Assembly (NCBI RefSeq): GCF_003205575.1
Contig: NZ_PYBW01000049.1
Span: 62,001-126,000 of the forward strand
Reading direction: 5' to 3'
Origin: Streptomyces tateyamensis
Lineage (GTDB): Bacteria > Actinomycetota > Actinomycetes > Streptomycetales > Streptomycetaceae
DNA length: 64,000 nucleotides
In this document: positions 1 to 7,887 of the stretch, piece by piece
Position numbering within the stretch: position 1 is the first letter of the stretch
Layout of the letters: each line of letters begins with the position of its first letter
Notes under the pieces: model-generated
Seen by the model: the letters and a program-made list of their open reading frames with translations, nothing else
Database searches by the model: none
Told to the model about the DNA's origin: nothing
Position numbers and translations under genes: made by a program

Positions 1-468
1 ACCCTGTACCGCCGCTGGCACGGGGTGCACGAGGTGCTCGGGGCGCTCACCACCCGGGAGTGGACCACGCTCGCCCTGGACGCGATGCCCGAGGACGGCT
101 CCCCGCTCGGGCGGTCCGAGCTGGTGGACGGCGTGGTGCGGCTGGCCCGGGGGATCCGGGTGCACCCGCTGCTGCGGCGGATCGTCGAGCTGGACCCGGA
201 GTTCCTCACCCCGTACCTGCTGACCCGGCGCGGCACCAACACCAACCACCAGCTCGACCTGCTGGAGCAGGCGCTGCGCCAGGCGATGGCCGAGGGCTCG
301 GTGCGGGCCGGGGATGCGGAGCTGCTGGCCCGCTCGGTGCTGCTCACGGTCTGGTCGTTCACCCTGACCGGGCCGGTGTTCACCGGGTCGCCGACCGGTA
401 CGGGCGCCGAACTCGACCGCTTGGACGAGGAGTTGCGGCTGCTGCTCGACCGTTACCTGGCCCCCTGA
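1..468 (+). CDS. TetR-family regulator, C-terminal part (5' end outside window)
   Basis: The reading frame is open from base 1, so only the last 155 residues are visible. It begins with LYRRWHG, which matches the end of the TetR DNA-recognition helix (usually LYxHFxxKxxL or LYRRW), so the HTH is mostly cut off. The rest is the all-helical ligand-binding and dimerisation domain. It ends 20 bases before glpD on the same strand, so it may be cotranscribed with glpD and may sense a lipid or glycerol-related ligand; that role is inference from position only. Family assignment is fairly sure, the target is unknown. Confidence 0.7.
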   Translation, partial: TLYRRWHGVHEVLGALTTREWTTLALDAMPEDGSPLGRSELVDGVVRLARGIRVHPLLRRIVELDPEFLTPYLLTRRGTNTNHQLDLLEQALRQAMAEGSVRAGDAELLARSVLLTVWSFTLTGPVFTGSPTGTGAELDRLDEELRLLLDRYLAP

Positions 469-488
469 ACCACTGAGGAAACCCGCTG

Positions 489-2060
489 ATGAGCACCGCC
501 TCTCATGCTGCCCCGAACACCGCCTGGAACACCGCCTGGAACGCCGCCCCGAACACCGCCCTGAACGCCGCCCGACGCGCTCGCGAGCTGGCCGCACTCG
601 CCGAGGCCGGCGCCGGGCCGGTGGACGTGCTGGTGATCGGGGGCGGGGTGACCGGCGCGGGTGTGGCGCTGGACGCCGCCGCGCGCGGGCTGTCGGTGGT
701 GCTCGCCGAGAAGCAGGACCTGGCGTTCGGCACCAGCCGGTGGAGCTCCAAGCTGGTGCACGGGGGGCTGCGGTACCTGGCCTCGGGTGCGGTGGGGATC
801 GCCCGGGAGAGCGCGGTGGAGCGGGACATCCTGCTGCGCCGCACCGCTCCGCACCTGGTCCAGGCGCTGCCGCAGATCGTGCCGCTGCTGCCCGGGACGG
901 GGTTCGCCTCGGCCGCCCTGGTACGGGTCGGGTTCCTGGCCGGCGACGCGCTGCGGATCTCGGCCGGGACGCCGGGCTCGGTGCTGCCGCGCTCGCGCCG
1001 GCTGGGGCCGGCGGAGGTGCTGCGGTACGCGCCGACCGTGGCGGCCGCCGGGCTGCGCGGCGGGCTCGCCTTCTGGGACGGACAGCTGACGGACGATGCG
1101 CGGCTGGTGGTCGCGCTGGCCCGGACGGCGGCCGGGCTGGGCGCGAAGGTGCTGACGCAGTGCGAGGCGTCGCAGGCCACGGGGGAGGGGGCGCTGCTGA
1201 CGGACCGGCTGTCGGGCGAGTCGGTCCGGGTCCGGGCCCGGACCGTGATCAACGCGGCGGGGGTCTGGGCGGGGGAGGTGGTTCCCGGGATCACCCTGCG
1301 GCCCAGCCGGGGGACGCACCTGGTCTTCCCGCAGTCGGCGTTCGGCGGCCTGAACGCCGGGCTGACCGTGCCGGTGCCCGGGGAGACCAACCGCTTCGTC
1401 TTCGCGCTGCCGGCGCCGGACGGGCGGGTGTACGTGGGGCTCACCGACGAGGCCGCGCCGGGACCGGTTCCTGACGTGCCGTCACCGTCCGCCGCCGAGG
1501 TCGAGTTCCTGCTCGACACCATCAACTCGGCGCTGCGGGTGCCGCTGTCCGTCGCCGACCTGCTCGGCACCTTCGCCGGCCTGCGTCCGCTGCTGGACGA
1601 CGGGACGGGGCGCACGGCCGACGTCTCGCGCAAGCACGCCGTGCTCACCGATCCCAGCGGCGTGGTCACCGTGGTGGGCGGCAAGCTGACCACCTACCGC
1701 AAGATGGCCGAGGACGCGCTGGACGCGGCGCTGGCCCGCACCCCGCTGGCCGCCGCGCCCTGCCGCACCCGGAACCTGCCGTTGGTGGGCGCGGCCGGGC
1801 CGGCCGCCCTCTCCGCGATCCCGGCCCCGCTGCGCCTGGTCCGCCGCTACGGCACCGAGGCCCCCGCCGTCCTCGCCGCGGGCCCCGCCACCCCCGTCGC
1901 GCCCGGCCTGGACACCACCCTCGCCGAACTCCACTTCGCCACCACCCACGAGGGCGCCCTCACCGTCGCGGACCTGCTGGACCGCCGCACCCGGGTAGGC
2001 CTCTCCCCGGCCGCCCGCACCGCCGCCATGGACTTCGCCGAGGCAGCCCTCCTCCTCTGA
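489..2060 (+). CDS. glpD: Glycerol-3-phosphate dehydrogenase, FAD-dependent
   Basis: Oxidises sn-glycerol-3-phosphate to dihydroxyacetone phosphate at the membrane, passing electrons to quinone. The 523-residue product has the FAD dinucleotide-binding motif GGGVTGAGVALDAAARG near residues 51-67, followed by the GlpD signature GTSRWSSKLVHGGLRYL, and VVGGKLTTYRKMAEDA near residue 400, where FAD-dependent GlpD proteins carry the GGKxTTYR motif. Length is near the family norm (about 510-570). The first 35 residues are low-complexity (repeats of N-T/A-A-W/P/L) encoded by 12-bp DNA repeats and lie before the conserved domain, so a later start is possible. A GAGGA ribosome site precedes the chosen ATG. 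It follows the TetR gene by 20 bases. Confidence 0.93.
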   Translation: MSTASHAAPNTAWNTAWNAAPNTALNAARRARELAALAEAGAGPVDVLVIGGGVTGAGVALDAAARGLSVVLAEKQDLAFGTSRWSSKLVHGGLRYLASGAVGIARESAVERDILLRRTAPHLVQALPQIVPLLPGTGFASAALVRVGFLAGDALRISAGTPGSVLPRSRRLGPAEVLRYAPTVAAAGLRGGLAFWDGQLTDDARLVVALARTAAGLGAKVLTQCEASQATGEGALLTDRLSGESVRVRARTVINAAGVWAGEVVPGITLRPSRGTHLVFPQSAFGGLNAGLTVPVPGETNRFVFALPAPDGRVYVGLTDEAAPGPVPDVPSPSAAEVEFLLDTINSALRVPLSVADLLGTFAGLRPLLDDGTGRTADVSRKHAVLTDPSGVVTVVGGKLTTYRKMAEDALDAALARTPLAAAPCRTRNLPLVGAAGPAALSAIPAPLRLVRRYGTEAPAVLAAGPATPVAPGLDTTLAELHFATTHEGALTVADLLDRRTRVGLSPAARTAAMDFAEAALLL

Positions 2061-2066
2061 CCCCTC

Positions 2067-2264
2067 ACTCACCGTGCTCCGCCGCAGCTCGGTGCACCGG
2101 GTGAGCTCGTAGGGGAACCAGTGCAGGCGGTGGGAGGTGTACGGGGTGAACTCCTCCAGGCTGCGCATGCCACCGATCTCCGGCGGAACGCGCACCAGGT
2201 TGCTGCCGTACAGCACGAGGTGCTTCACCGAGGTGAGCTTGGCGATAGGGCAGCTGACGAAGCA
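2067..2264 (-). pseudogene. Remnant of a leucine-rich-repeat protein gene
   Basis: One minus-strand frame reads PIAKLTSVKHLVLYGSNLV, then PPEIGGMRSLEEFTPY, then HRLHWFPYELTRCTELR, ending near STVS. Spacing of leucines and the PPEIGG turn are typical of leucine-rich-repeat proteins of streptomycetes. A stop (TGA) lies just upstream in this frame and no start or further repeats exist; downstream the frame runs into the antisense of glpD. This is therefore a piece of about 65 codons of a larger gene, left between glpD and the LanC-like gene. Its 5' end overlaps the last codons of the LanC-like gene in another frame. Family resemblance is from memory, not a search. Confidence 0.6.
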
Positions 2265-3502
2265 TCACCACCACTGACCGGCCAGCGAAAGGCATACCCG
2301 GCGTCCCGCCCCGTCACCAGCCGCTCGTGCCGCAGCAGTTCGCGGATGATCCCGGCGCTGCCCATCGCCCACCCGGTGGCGGGTTCCAACGCACTGGGCA
2401 CGGAACGATGCTCGGTGTTCGACCAGCGGGCGCCGGCGGCGTCCACGGTGGCCCGGGCAGCCAGGTCGGCGGCCAGCAGGCCGGCGAACTCCCGGGCGCC
2501 CTCGGTGCCGGCCACCGCCCGATCCAGGGCGAAGGCCAGCACCCCGGCGGTGCCGCAGCAGTGGCCGCTGTTGTCCCAGAACCCGGGCCGCAGCCGCCGG
2601 GGCAGGCCGGAGCGGGTGACGGTGTGCCAGCAACGGTCCGTCAGCGCCGACCAGTCGGTCTCGCCCGACACCGCCCCCAGCACCTGGAACACCTCCGCAT
2701 CCCCGGTCGGTCCGTTGCACCAGCCGTAGCTGTAACGCTCGTTGCGGTCCGGCAGGTCCTGCGGGTCGGAGTGCGGGACGAGGAACCCGGCCGGCCCGGC
2801 CTCGGCGCGGGCCACCACATCGAGCGCGCCGGCCCGGGCCAGCTCCAGCAGCTCGGGGCGACCGGTGGCGCTGCCGACGGCGGCGAGCGCCTGGACCACG
2901 CCGAGGGTGCCGTGCGCCACGTGGTGCAGGCGGGCGGGCCGGCCCGCCCGGGTCTCCCAGGTGACCCCGGCGGGGGTGGGCTCGGCGGTGCGCAGGTACG
3001 GGGTGACGGCGAGCAGGGCCAGCTCGGGGTCCCCGGCTGCCAGTGCGCCCAGCGCGATGCCCGCGTTGCCGCCGAGCAGGTCGAACTGCGGGGCCCAGCG
3101 GGTGCCGTCGAAGCGGGCCCGGGCCTCGGCCAGGGCGCGGTCGGCGGCGGTCCCGGCGGCGGTGTCACCGAGCAGGACGGCCACGGCGCGCAGGGCCACC
3201 GCGCGGCCGGTGAGGCCGAAGTGCAGCGAGCTGAGCTCCCAGCCGTTGGGCTCTACGGCGAGCGCCCGGGCCGCGCGCAGGGCCGCCTCCGCGTACCGGA
3301 CCGCGCAGCCGTTCGCGCCGAAGTGCTGGTGGGCCTCCAGCAGGGTCAGCACGATGCCTGCGGCGCCGCTGTACAGGACGGGGTTGGCCTCGCGCTCCGA
3401 GGGGCGGGTGGGCCAGCTCAAGCCACCGCCCCCGGCGGGGGTCCGGCGGGCCTGGGCGAGCAGCCAGTCCAGGCCGCGCACCGCGAGCTCGCCGCTGTCC
3501 AC
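2225..3502 (-). CDS. LanC-like lanthionine cyclase-family protein, standalone
   Basis: LanC proteins are alpha-toroid zinc enzymes that add cysteine thiols to dehydroamino acids; LanC-like proteins without precursor genes may act on other thiols. This 425-residue protein has the inner-barrel glycine repeats (LYSGAAGI, HFGLTGRA, LLGGNAGIALG, VAHGTLGVV), then GWCNGPTG with Cys262 and GHCCGTAG with Cys315-Cys316, which give three Cys zinc ligands as in the CCG subtype rather than the Cys-Cys-His set. The GTG start at 3502 was chosen because AAGGGG lies before it; a TTG 7 codons upstream is the alternative. It follows the DUF6204 gene by 27 bases. The last 14 residues (GDASSAALSPSSPR) are read from the LRR remnant, suggesting a lost native 3' end. 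No precursor peptide was found nearby. Confidence 0.82.
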   Translation of the reverse strand: MDSGELAVRGLDWLLAQARRTPAGGGGLSWPTRPSEREANPVLYSGAAGIVLTLLEAHQHFGANGCAVRYAEAALRAARALAVEPNGWELSSLHFGLTGRAVALRAVAVLLGDTAAGTAADRALAEARARFDGTRWAPQFDLLGGNAGIALGALAAGDPELALLAVTPYLRTAEPTPAGVTWETRAGRPARLHHVAHGTLGVVQALAAVGSATGRPELLELARAGALDVVARAEAGPAGFLVPHSDPQDLPDRNERYSYGWCNGPTGDAEVFQVLGAVSGETDWSALTDRCWHTVTRSGLPRRLRPGFWDNSGHCCGTAGVLAFALDRAVAGTEGAREFAGLLAADLAARATVDAAGARWSNTEHRSVPSALEPATGWAMGSAGIIRELLRHERLVTGRDAGYAFRWPVSGGDASSAALSPSSPR

Positions 3503-3529
3503 CGTGCGGGACCCCTTCTGCAACGAACG

Positions 3530-3883
3530 TCAGCCGGCCGCCCGCTCGCGGCGCTGCCGCTTGCCCAGCGCGGCCTTGGACAGGTCCTCGGCCGTGGAGC
3601 GCAGGTTCCTGTACCCGTAGCCGCGCTGCTCCAGCCACTCCATCGCGCTCGCCTCGGCCTGCGCGGTGGCGGGCAGCAGGTCCTCGTCGGCGGCGCCGGT
3701 GGCCAGGTAGCGGAAGGTGAAGTCGGCCCGGGCCCGCAGGTCGTAGCTGAGGTGGCCCTCGGGGGTGAAGCGGGCGAACAGCATGTCGTGGTCGGCGGCC
3801 GCGGCCAGCAGCTCGGCGCGCTGCTCCTGCGTGAGGCCTTCGAAGGCACCCCGGACCATGATGCGGAACGTACGGTCGGTCAT
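3530..3883 (-). CDS. DUF6204 family protein
   Basis: A 117-residue cytosolic protein of unknown function. The core reads FRIMVRGAFEGLTQEQRAELL, then HDMLFARFTPEGHLSYD, typical of the small DUF6204 family common in streptomycetes (recognised from memory). A Lys/Arg-rich tail (LGKRQRRERAAG) ends the protein. It is the first gene of a probable two-gene unit with the LanC-like gene, which starts 27 bases after its stop. No catalytic motif is evident. Confidence 0.65.
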   Translation of the reverse strand: MTDRTFRIMVRGAFEGLTQEQRAELLAAAADHDMLFARFTPEGHLSYDLRARADFTFRYLATGAADEDLLPATAQAEASAMEWLEQRGYGYRNLRSTAEDLSKAALGKRQRRERAAG

Positions 3884-3948
3884 GCCGCGACCCTAATCGG
3901 GCGAAGGGGAGGGGACCACCGGATTAACCGCCCCACCCGACCGCCCCC

Positions 3949-5283
3949 TCAGAGGTCCTCCGCCGCCACCGCCCCGCCCTCGATCGCGGCCACCAGGGCG
4001 GCGTGGTCCGCCTCGGTCTGGTCGGCGTAGCGCATGGCGAACTCGGCGATGGCCTGGTCGAAGGCGTCACTGGCCCCCAGGTACCCGGAGATGGCGATCC
4101 GGTCCCCCGAGCGGGCATGGGCGCGGGCCAGGGCGGTGCCGCACAGGGCGGCGTACTGGCGCAGCCCGCCGGGCGTCATCTGCTCCACCTCCGCCGAGCC
4201 CTTCATGTCGCGCAGCTGGCGCCCGTAGAAGTGCCGGCCCGCGGGGCCGCTGGTCCAGCCGAGGAAGATGTCGCTGGCCGCCTGCAGCAGCCGCTGCCCG
4301 GCCACCACCCGGTGGCCCTGGTGGGCCGGCACCGGACCGGCGGCGTGCCGGGCCAGTACCGAGGGCTGGGCCTCCTTGAGCTGGAGGAAGAGCGGGTCGT
4401 CCGCGTCCCGGCCCTGCAGCAGCAGGATGTAGCAGCGGGTCCCGACGCTGCCGACCCCGACCACTTTGCGCGCCGCGTCGGTGAGCTGGAACCGGTCCAG
4501 CAGCACCTTGCGTTCGTCCGGCAGGCTGGCCCGGTACTGGCTGAACACCTTGCCGACCATCTGGTAGTCCGTCAGCTCGACCGGCTCCACCAGCGGCGGG
4601 TCGGCCACGATCCGGGGCCGGCCGTCGCGCGGTTCGGTGAGCTTGGCGAAGGCCTGCAGGCTGTTGCGGCGGCGGGCGTGCTCGAGGTTCTTCGTCGCCC
4701 GGCGCTGCCGCTTGCCCTTGAGCAGCGGCAGCAGGTCTTCGGTGTCCAGCATCTCGTACCAGACGTCGAGTTCGCCCAGTCCGGCGAGCCGGTGCAGGTG
4801 CAGCCGGTAGGCCTGGGCGGCGGCCTGAGCGGCGGCGCGGGCCTTCTCGTCGGGGTCGCCGTTGTCCCGGGCGGCCACCGCGACGCTGGCGGCCAGCCGC
4901 TTGACGTCCCACTCGAACGGGCCGGGGTGGGTCTCGTCGAAGTCGTTCAGGTCGAAGAGCAGGGAGCGCTCCGGGGAGGCGTACACGCCGAAGTTCAACA
5001 GGTGTGCGTCTCCGCAGAGTTGGACGATCAACCCGCTGTCGGGGCCGGCCGCCAGGTCGGCGGCGAGCACGGCGGCTGCGCCGCGCAGGAAGGTGAAGGG
5101 GGTGCGGGCCATCCGGCCGTGACGGATCGGCAGCAGTTCCTGGACCCGGTCGGCGCCCTGCTCGAGCAGCACCGCGACCGGGTCCGGACGGTCCGCGGCG
5201 GGGACCCACTGGCCCTGCGCCCGCCGCCCGATCCGGCGGCGGGCGGCCCGCCCCTGCTTGACCCGTTCCGCCGGAGTGGTCAC
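3949..5283 (-). CDS. DUF2252 family protein
   Basis: A 444-residue cytosolic protein. The N-terminal half has the family signature FTFLRGAAAVLAADLA, then LCGDAHLLNFGVYASPER and FDLNDFDETHPGPFEWDVKR. The HxxNFG and DxNDFD motifs resemble the catalytic and metal-binding loops of the aminoglycoside-phosphotransferase/kinase fold, so a kinase-like activity is plausible, but no substrate is known. Translation starts at GTG 5283. The gene stands 121 bases from the S4 gene and is not clearly in an operon. Length matches the family (about 430-460). Confidence 0.85.
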   Translation of the reverse strand: MTTPAERVKQGRAARRRIGRRAQGQWVPAADRPDPVAVLLEQGADRVQELLPIRHGRMARTPFTFLRGAAAVLAADLAAGPDSGLIVQLCGDAHLLNFGVYASPERSLLFDLNDFDETHPGPFEWDVKRLAASVAVAARDNGDPDEKARAAAQAAAQAYRLHLHRLAGLGELDVWYEMLDTEDLLPLLKGKRQRRATKNLEHARRRNSLQAFAKLTEPRDGRPRIVADPPLVEPVELTDYQMVGKVFSQYRASLPDERKVLLDRFQLTDAARKVVGVGSVGTRCYILLLQGRDADDPLFLQLKEAQPSVLARHAAGPVPAHQGHRVVAGQRLLQAASDIFLGWTSGPAGRHFYGRQLRDMKGSAEVEQMTPGGLRQYAALCGTALARAHARSGDRIAISGYLGASDAFDQAIAEFAMRYADQTEADHAALVAAIEGGAVAAEDL

Positions 5284-5404
5284 GCTGCGCCTCCCAGTGA
5301 TCGAGCACCTGGCGCAATTGTGGGCGGGGCCGCCAGCGCCCGCACCCGGGCGCGACCGGACGGGCGACCGCCGCCATCCCCCAGGAGGCTCACCCGCCCG
5401 GGCG

Positions 5405-5815
5405 TCACTTGGACGGGCGGCCCGCCTGCCGGGCCCCGAGCACCTTGTCCAGCGCCCGCCGGTCCTGCTTGGTGGGCCGGCCGGCGCCGCGGTCGCGGAC
5501 GGCGAACATGCCCGCCTGGTCGCCGGTGGGGCGCGGCAGGCTCTTGTCCACGTAGCACTCCACGGCGACCGAGGCGCCGACCCGCTTGCTGATCAGCCGG
5601 GAGACGATCACCACCCGGTCCCAGTTCTCCTGCCGCACCCGCACCTCGTCGCCCACCCGCAGGGCCTGGGCGGGCTTGGCCCGTTCCCCGTTCACCCGCA
5701 CGTGTCCGGCCCGGCAGTCGGCGGCTGCCGCGGAGCGGGTCTTGGCCAGGCGCACCGCCCAGATCCACGCGTCCACCCGGGCGGAGCCGGTGGTGGAACC
5801 TTCGTCTACAGCCAT
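5405..5815 (-). CDS. S4-domain RNA-binding protein, Hsp15-like
   Basis: A 136-residue protein with one S4 RNA-binding domain at residues 10-70 (RVDAWIWAVRLAKTRSAA, GHVRVNGERAKPAQALRVGD), followed by a basic tail. Proteins of this type bind ribosomal RNA; the E. coli relative Hsp15 rescues stalled 50S subunits with attached nascent chain. The ATG at 5815 is chosen because the S4 domain starts ten residues later; an upstream ATG at 5884 would add a non-conserved 23-residue extension. Role as a ribosome-recycling factor is inferred from the family only. Confidence 0.85.
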   Translation of the reverse strand: MAVDEGSTTGSARVDAWIWAVRLAKTRSAAAADCRAGHVRVNGERAKPAQALRVGDEVRVRQENWDRVVIVSRLISKRVGASVAVECYVDKSLPRPTGDQAGMFAVRDRGAGRPTKQDRRALDKVLGARQAGRPSK

Positions 5816-5948
5816 GGCTCCGACTCTACCCGCGCCCCGGATCCGCCCGGGCGGCGTTTCCCGCGTGATCCGGGTCAGCCGCACTCGTGCCGTGGGTGCG
5901 GGTGCGGTCAGTCTCGGTGTCCGGCCGGGTGCATGCCAGTCGGATCAG

Positions 5949-6011
5949 CAACTGACCGCGAATCAGCATCTGTTCAACTGCGGACAGATACTGATTCGCG
6001 GTCAGGAGTTG
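5949..6011. terminator. Long imperfect inverted repeat, probable terminator
   Basis: The arms CAACTGACCGCGAATCAG (from 5949) and CTGATTCGCGGTCAGGAGTTG (to 6011) pair over about 25 positions around a short loop, with one two-base bulge and one mismatch. It starts 7 bases after the stop of the leftward gene at 6018, so it most likely ends that transcript. No clear U-run follows, as is usual in streptomycetes. The perfect CTGACCGCGAATCAG core is long enough to act also as a protein-binding site. Confidence 0.65.
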
Positions 6012-6017
6012 GAGCGG

Positions 6018-7403
6018 TCAGGTTTTGGGCGACGTGGGCCCCGGGTACTTGCAGGCGGCCTCGGAGGCGTACGGGGTCTCCTGCGGGGTCAGGGTGTTGG
6101 GTACGGCCGAGGCGGGCGGGGCCGAGGGGTCGGTGGCGGGCTGGTCGGGCGGCAGCAGGTGGGAGTCCAGCACGCCGGTGGGGCCGCCGCCGCCCAGGCA
6201 GGCCACCGCCACCACCGGGATCTGCGCGGTCGGCTGGGCGTTGCGCACCGGGGTGATCCGCCAGTTGTAGGCGAACTGGCCGTTCTGCAGGGTGACCAGG
6301 TCCAGGTGGTGCCAGCTCGGCGGGCCGTTGGGGACGTCGGCGAACTTGGCGGCGAAGCCGACCAGGCCCAGGTGGCTGCCCGTGGCGCTCACCTGCACGG
6401 TGTCCGTGGCGTTCGGGGCGGTGCCCAGCGTGAGGGCGATCGAGGCGGGCGGCGGGGCGTCGTCCGGGCAGTGGCTGGCGGTCACGGAGCCGGGCGGGTT
6501 GTTGTGCACGATGGCGGAGGCCACCACGCCGCCGCTGGAGAGCTCGAACCAGCGCATGTCCGGCGAGCCGCCGAAGGCGTCGAACACCACGTCGCCCAGG
6601 CAGTAGCCGGAGAAGTGCAGCTGGCAGCCGGGCGGGACGGTGCGCAGGGTCGGGGAGTTGGTGGTGGCGCCGGCCCGGATGTGGGCGCCGGCACCGTAGG
6701 TCATGCCGGTGAACTTGGTCTTGGCATCGTCGGCCGGGGATATGGTCGCGTCCACGCCGCAGTCCGGCGCCTTGGAGGCGGAGACGGTGTTGCTGACGGG
6801 CGCGGCGGTGGTCTTCTCGTTGCCGGCCTGGCTGGCGACCAGGCTGGCGAACAGCGCGATCACGGCGGCACCGGCGGCGACCAGCATGCCGACGCTGGGG
6901 CGGCGGCGCCGGCGGACCTGGGGCTCGTCCGCGGGGTCGGCGCCGCTCTCCAGGGTGTCGAGGTCGACGGAGCGGTCGTCGGGGTGGTCATCATGGTGGC
7001 CGTCGACCGAGGCGGGGTCGGGGCCCGGGGCCGGGTCGGGGAACACGACGGCTGCCGTCTCGACTGCCGCGGCACTGGCAGCCGCGGCCTCCGCCTCGGA
7101 TGCCGGCTCCGGCGCGGCGGGCGGTCGGGGGGAGGCGTTGAGCACCGCGTTGAGTTCGTTCCACCGCTCCTCCCAGGCCGCCACGTCACCCCCGCAGGCG
7201 CCGACGTAGGCCAGGGTGACCTCCAGCGTGGGCTGGCGCATGCCGCCCGCCGCGTCGCTGAGGGTGCTGGCACTGAACCCGGCGGTCACGGCGAGGGCTC
7301 GGTAGGTGGGATTCCCTGCCTGTTCGCGCACGGAGCGCAGCTCGTGTGCGAAGGCTTGCAGGGGACCCTCGGTGGGGTCGATGGGACGTGGTTTGCGGGC
7401 CAA
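6018..7403 (-). CDS. Membrane-anchored XRE-type HTH protein
   Basis: A 461-residue protein. Residues 1-80 form a helix-turn-helix domain (LQAFAHELRSVREQAGNPTY, then FSASTLSDAAGGMRQPTLEV and ACGGDVAAWEERW), the type found at the N-terminus of many actinobacterial regulators and NTPases. A Pro/Ala/Asp-rich linker is followed by one membrane segment (VGMLVAAGAAVIALFASLVA), then an outside domain of about 270 residues with paired cysteines. The layout suggests a cytoplasmic DNA-binding head and an extracellular sensor or binding domain. Start: TTG at 7403, with AGGAG six bases upstream; the open frame extends further but without a ribosome site. It is divergent from the S53 protease gene. Confidence 0.72.
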   Translation of the reverse strand: MARKPRPIDPTEGPLQAFAHELRSVREQAGNPTYRALAVTAGFSASTLSDAAGGMRQPTLEVTLAYVGACGGDVAAWEERWNELNAVLNASPRPPAAPEPASEAEAAAASAAAVETAAVVFPDPAPGPDPASVDGHHDDHPDDRSVDLDTLESGADPADEPQVRRRRRPSVGMLVAAGAAVIALFASLVASQAGNEKTTAAPVSNTVSASKAPDCGVDATISPADDAKTKFTGMTYGAGAHIRAGATTNSPTLRTVPPGCQLHFSGYCLGDVVFDAFGGSPDMRWFELSSGGVVASAIVHNNPPGSVTASHCPDDAPPPASIALTLGTAPNATDTVQVSATGSHLGLVGFAAKFADVPNGPPSWHHLDLVTLQNGQFAYNWRITPVRNAQPTAQIPVVAVACLGGGGPTGVLDSHLLPPDQPATDPSAPPASAVPNTLTPQETPYASEAACKYPGPTSPKT

Positions 7404-7887
7404 CGAGTCTCCTGGGCTCTGCCCGTGCCGCCGCTGCTGTAGACGGCCGGGTCTGTCGTCCGAACGCGCGTACCTGGTCGTGCGGGTCGTACCTACTGAT
7501 GGCAAGTCAGTCCGGCGCAGTGATGGTACTCGGCCATCTTTCGGGCTCGCGACCACGCAGGGCGGCAGCACGGTGTTACGGGGCCGCATACGGGATGTAA
7601 CGGGCGATCATCCTCCGATGTCCCCTGGTAAACCGATCGTTGAATTCTGATCGAACCCTTGTTGACCTGGGCATGCCTAGCTAGCTTTGTCGCGAGCCGC
7701 CGACGAACAGCGTTCGGACAGCTCGTCATCGCCCCACACGTCGTCATCCGCACACGTCGTCATTCCCCACGCGTCGTGTTCCCCCCACGTCGTGATCCCC
7801 CACACGTCGTCATCCCCCGCGTGCCCAGGGCACGACCGTGCCCGCAGGCACTTGTGCACGCCCCTCACCGACCCCAGGAGGAAGTTC
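7404..7887. other. 484-base divergent intergenic region
   Basis: Lies between the TTG start of the leftward XRE-type gene and the GTG start of the rightward S53 protease gene, so it must hold both promoters. Visible features are a TTGACC hexamer near 7661 that could be a -35 box for the protease, an AGGAGG site at 7876, and the 17-bp tandem repeats at 7735-7817. No RNA gene or convincing small coding region was seen; frames open here are read through the repeats and have no ribosome site. Confidence 0.5.
7735..7817. repeat. Five imperfect 16-17 bp tandem repeats upstream of protease gene
   Basis: Units begin at 7735, 7751, 7768, 7785 and 7801 and follow the pattern CACACGTCGTCATCCCC with one to four changes each. 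Each unit carries an ACGTCGT or GCGTCGT core. The array ends 70 bases before the protease start codon. It is too short and irregular for CRISPR. It may be a multi-site regulator-binding region or simple slippage-derived sequence. Confidence 0.7.

Noticed and set aside
2225-3902. Lanthipeptide cluster around the LanC-like gene
   Set aside because: No dehydratase, protease, transporter or Ser/Thr/Cys-rich precursor ORF was seen on either strand nearby.
2327-4030. Long plus-strand open frame opposite the LanC-like and DUF6204 genes
   Set aside because: GC-rich shadow frame: Gly/Arg/Pro/Ala-rich, no ribosome site, and both opposite-strand genes have clear family motifs.
7735-7817. CRISPR array
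   Set aside because: Units are 16-17 bp with no unique spacers between them and no cas genes.
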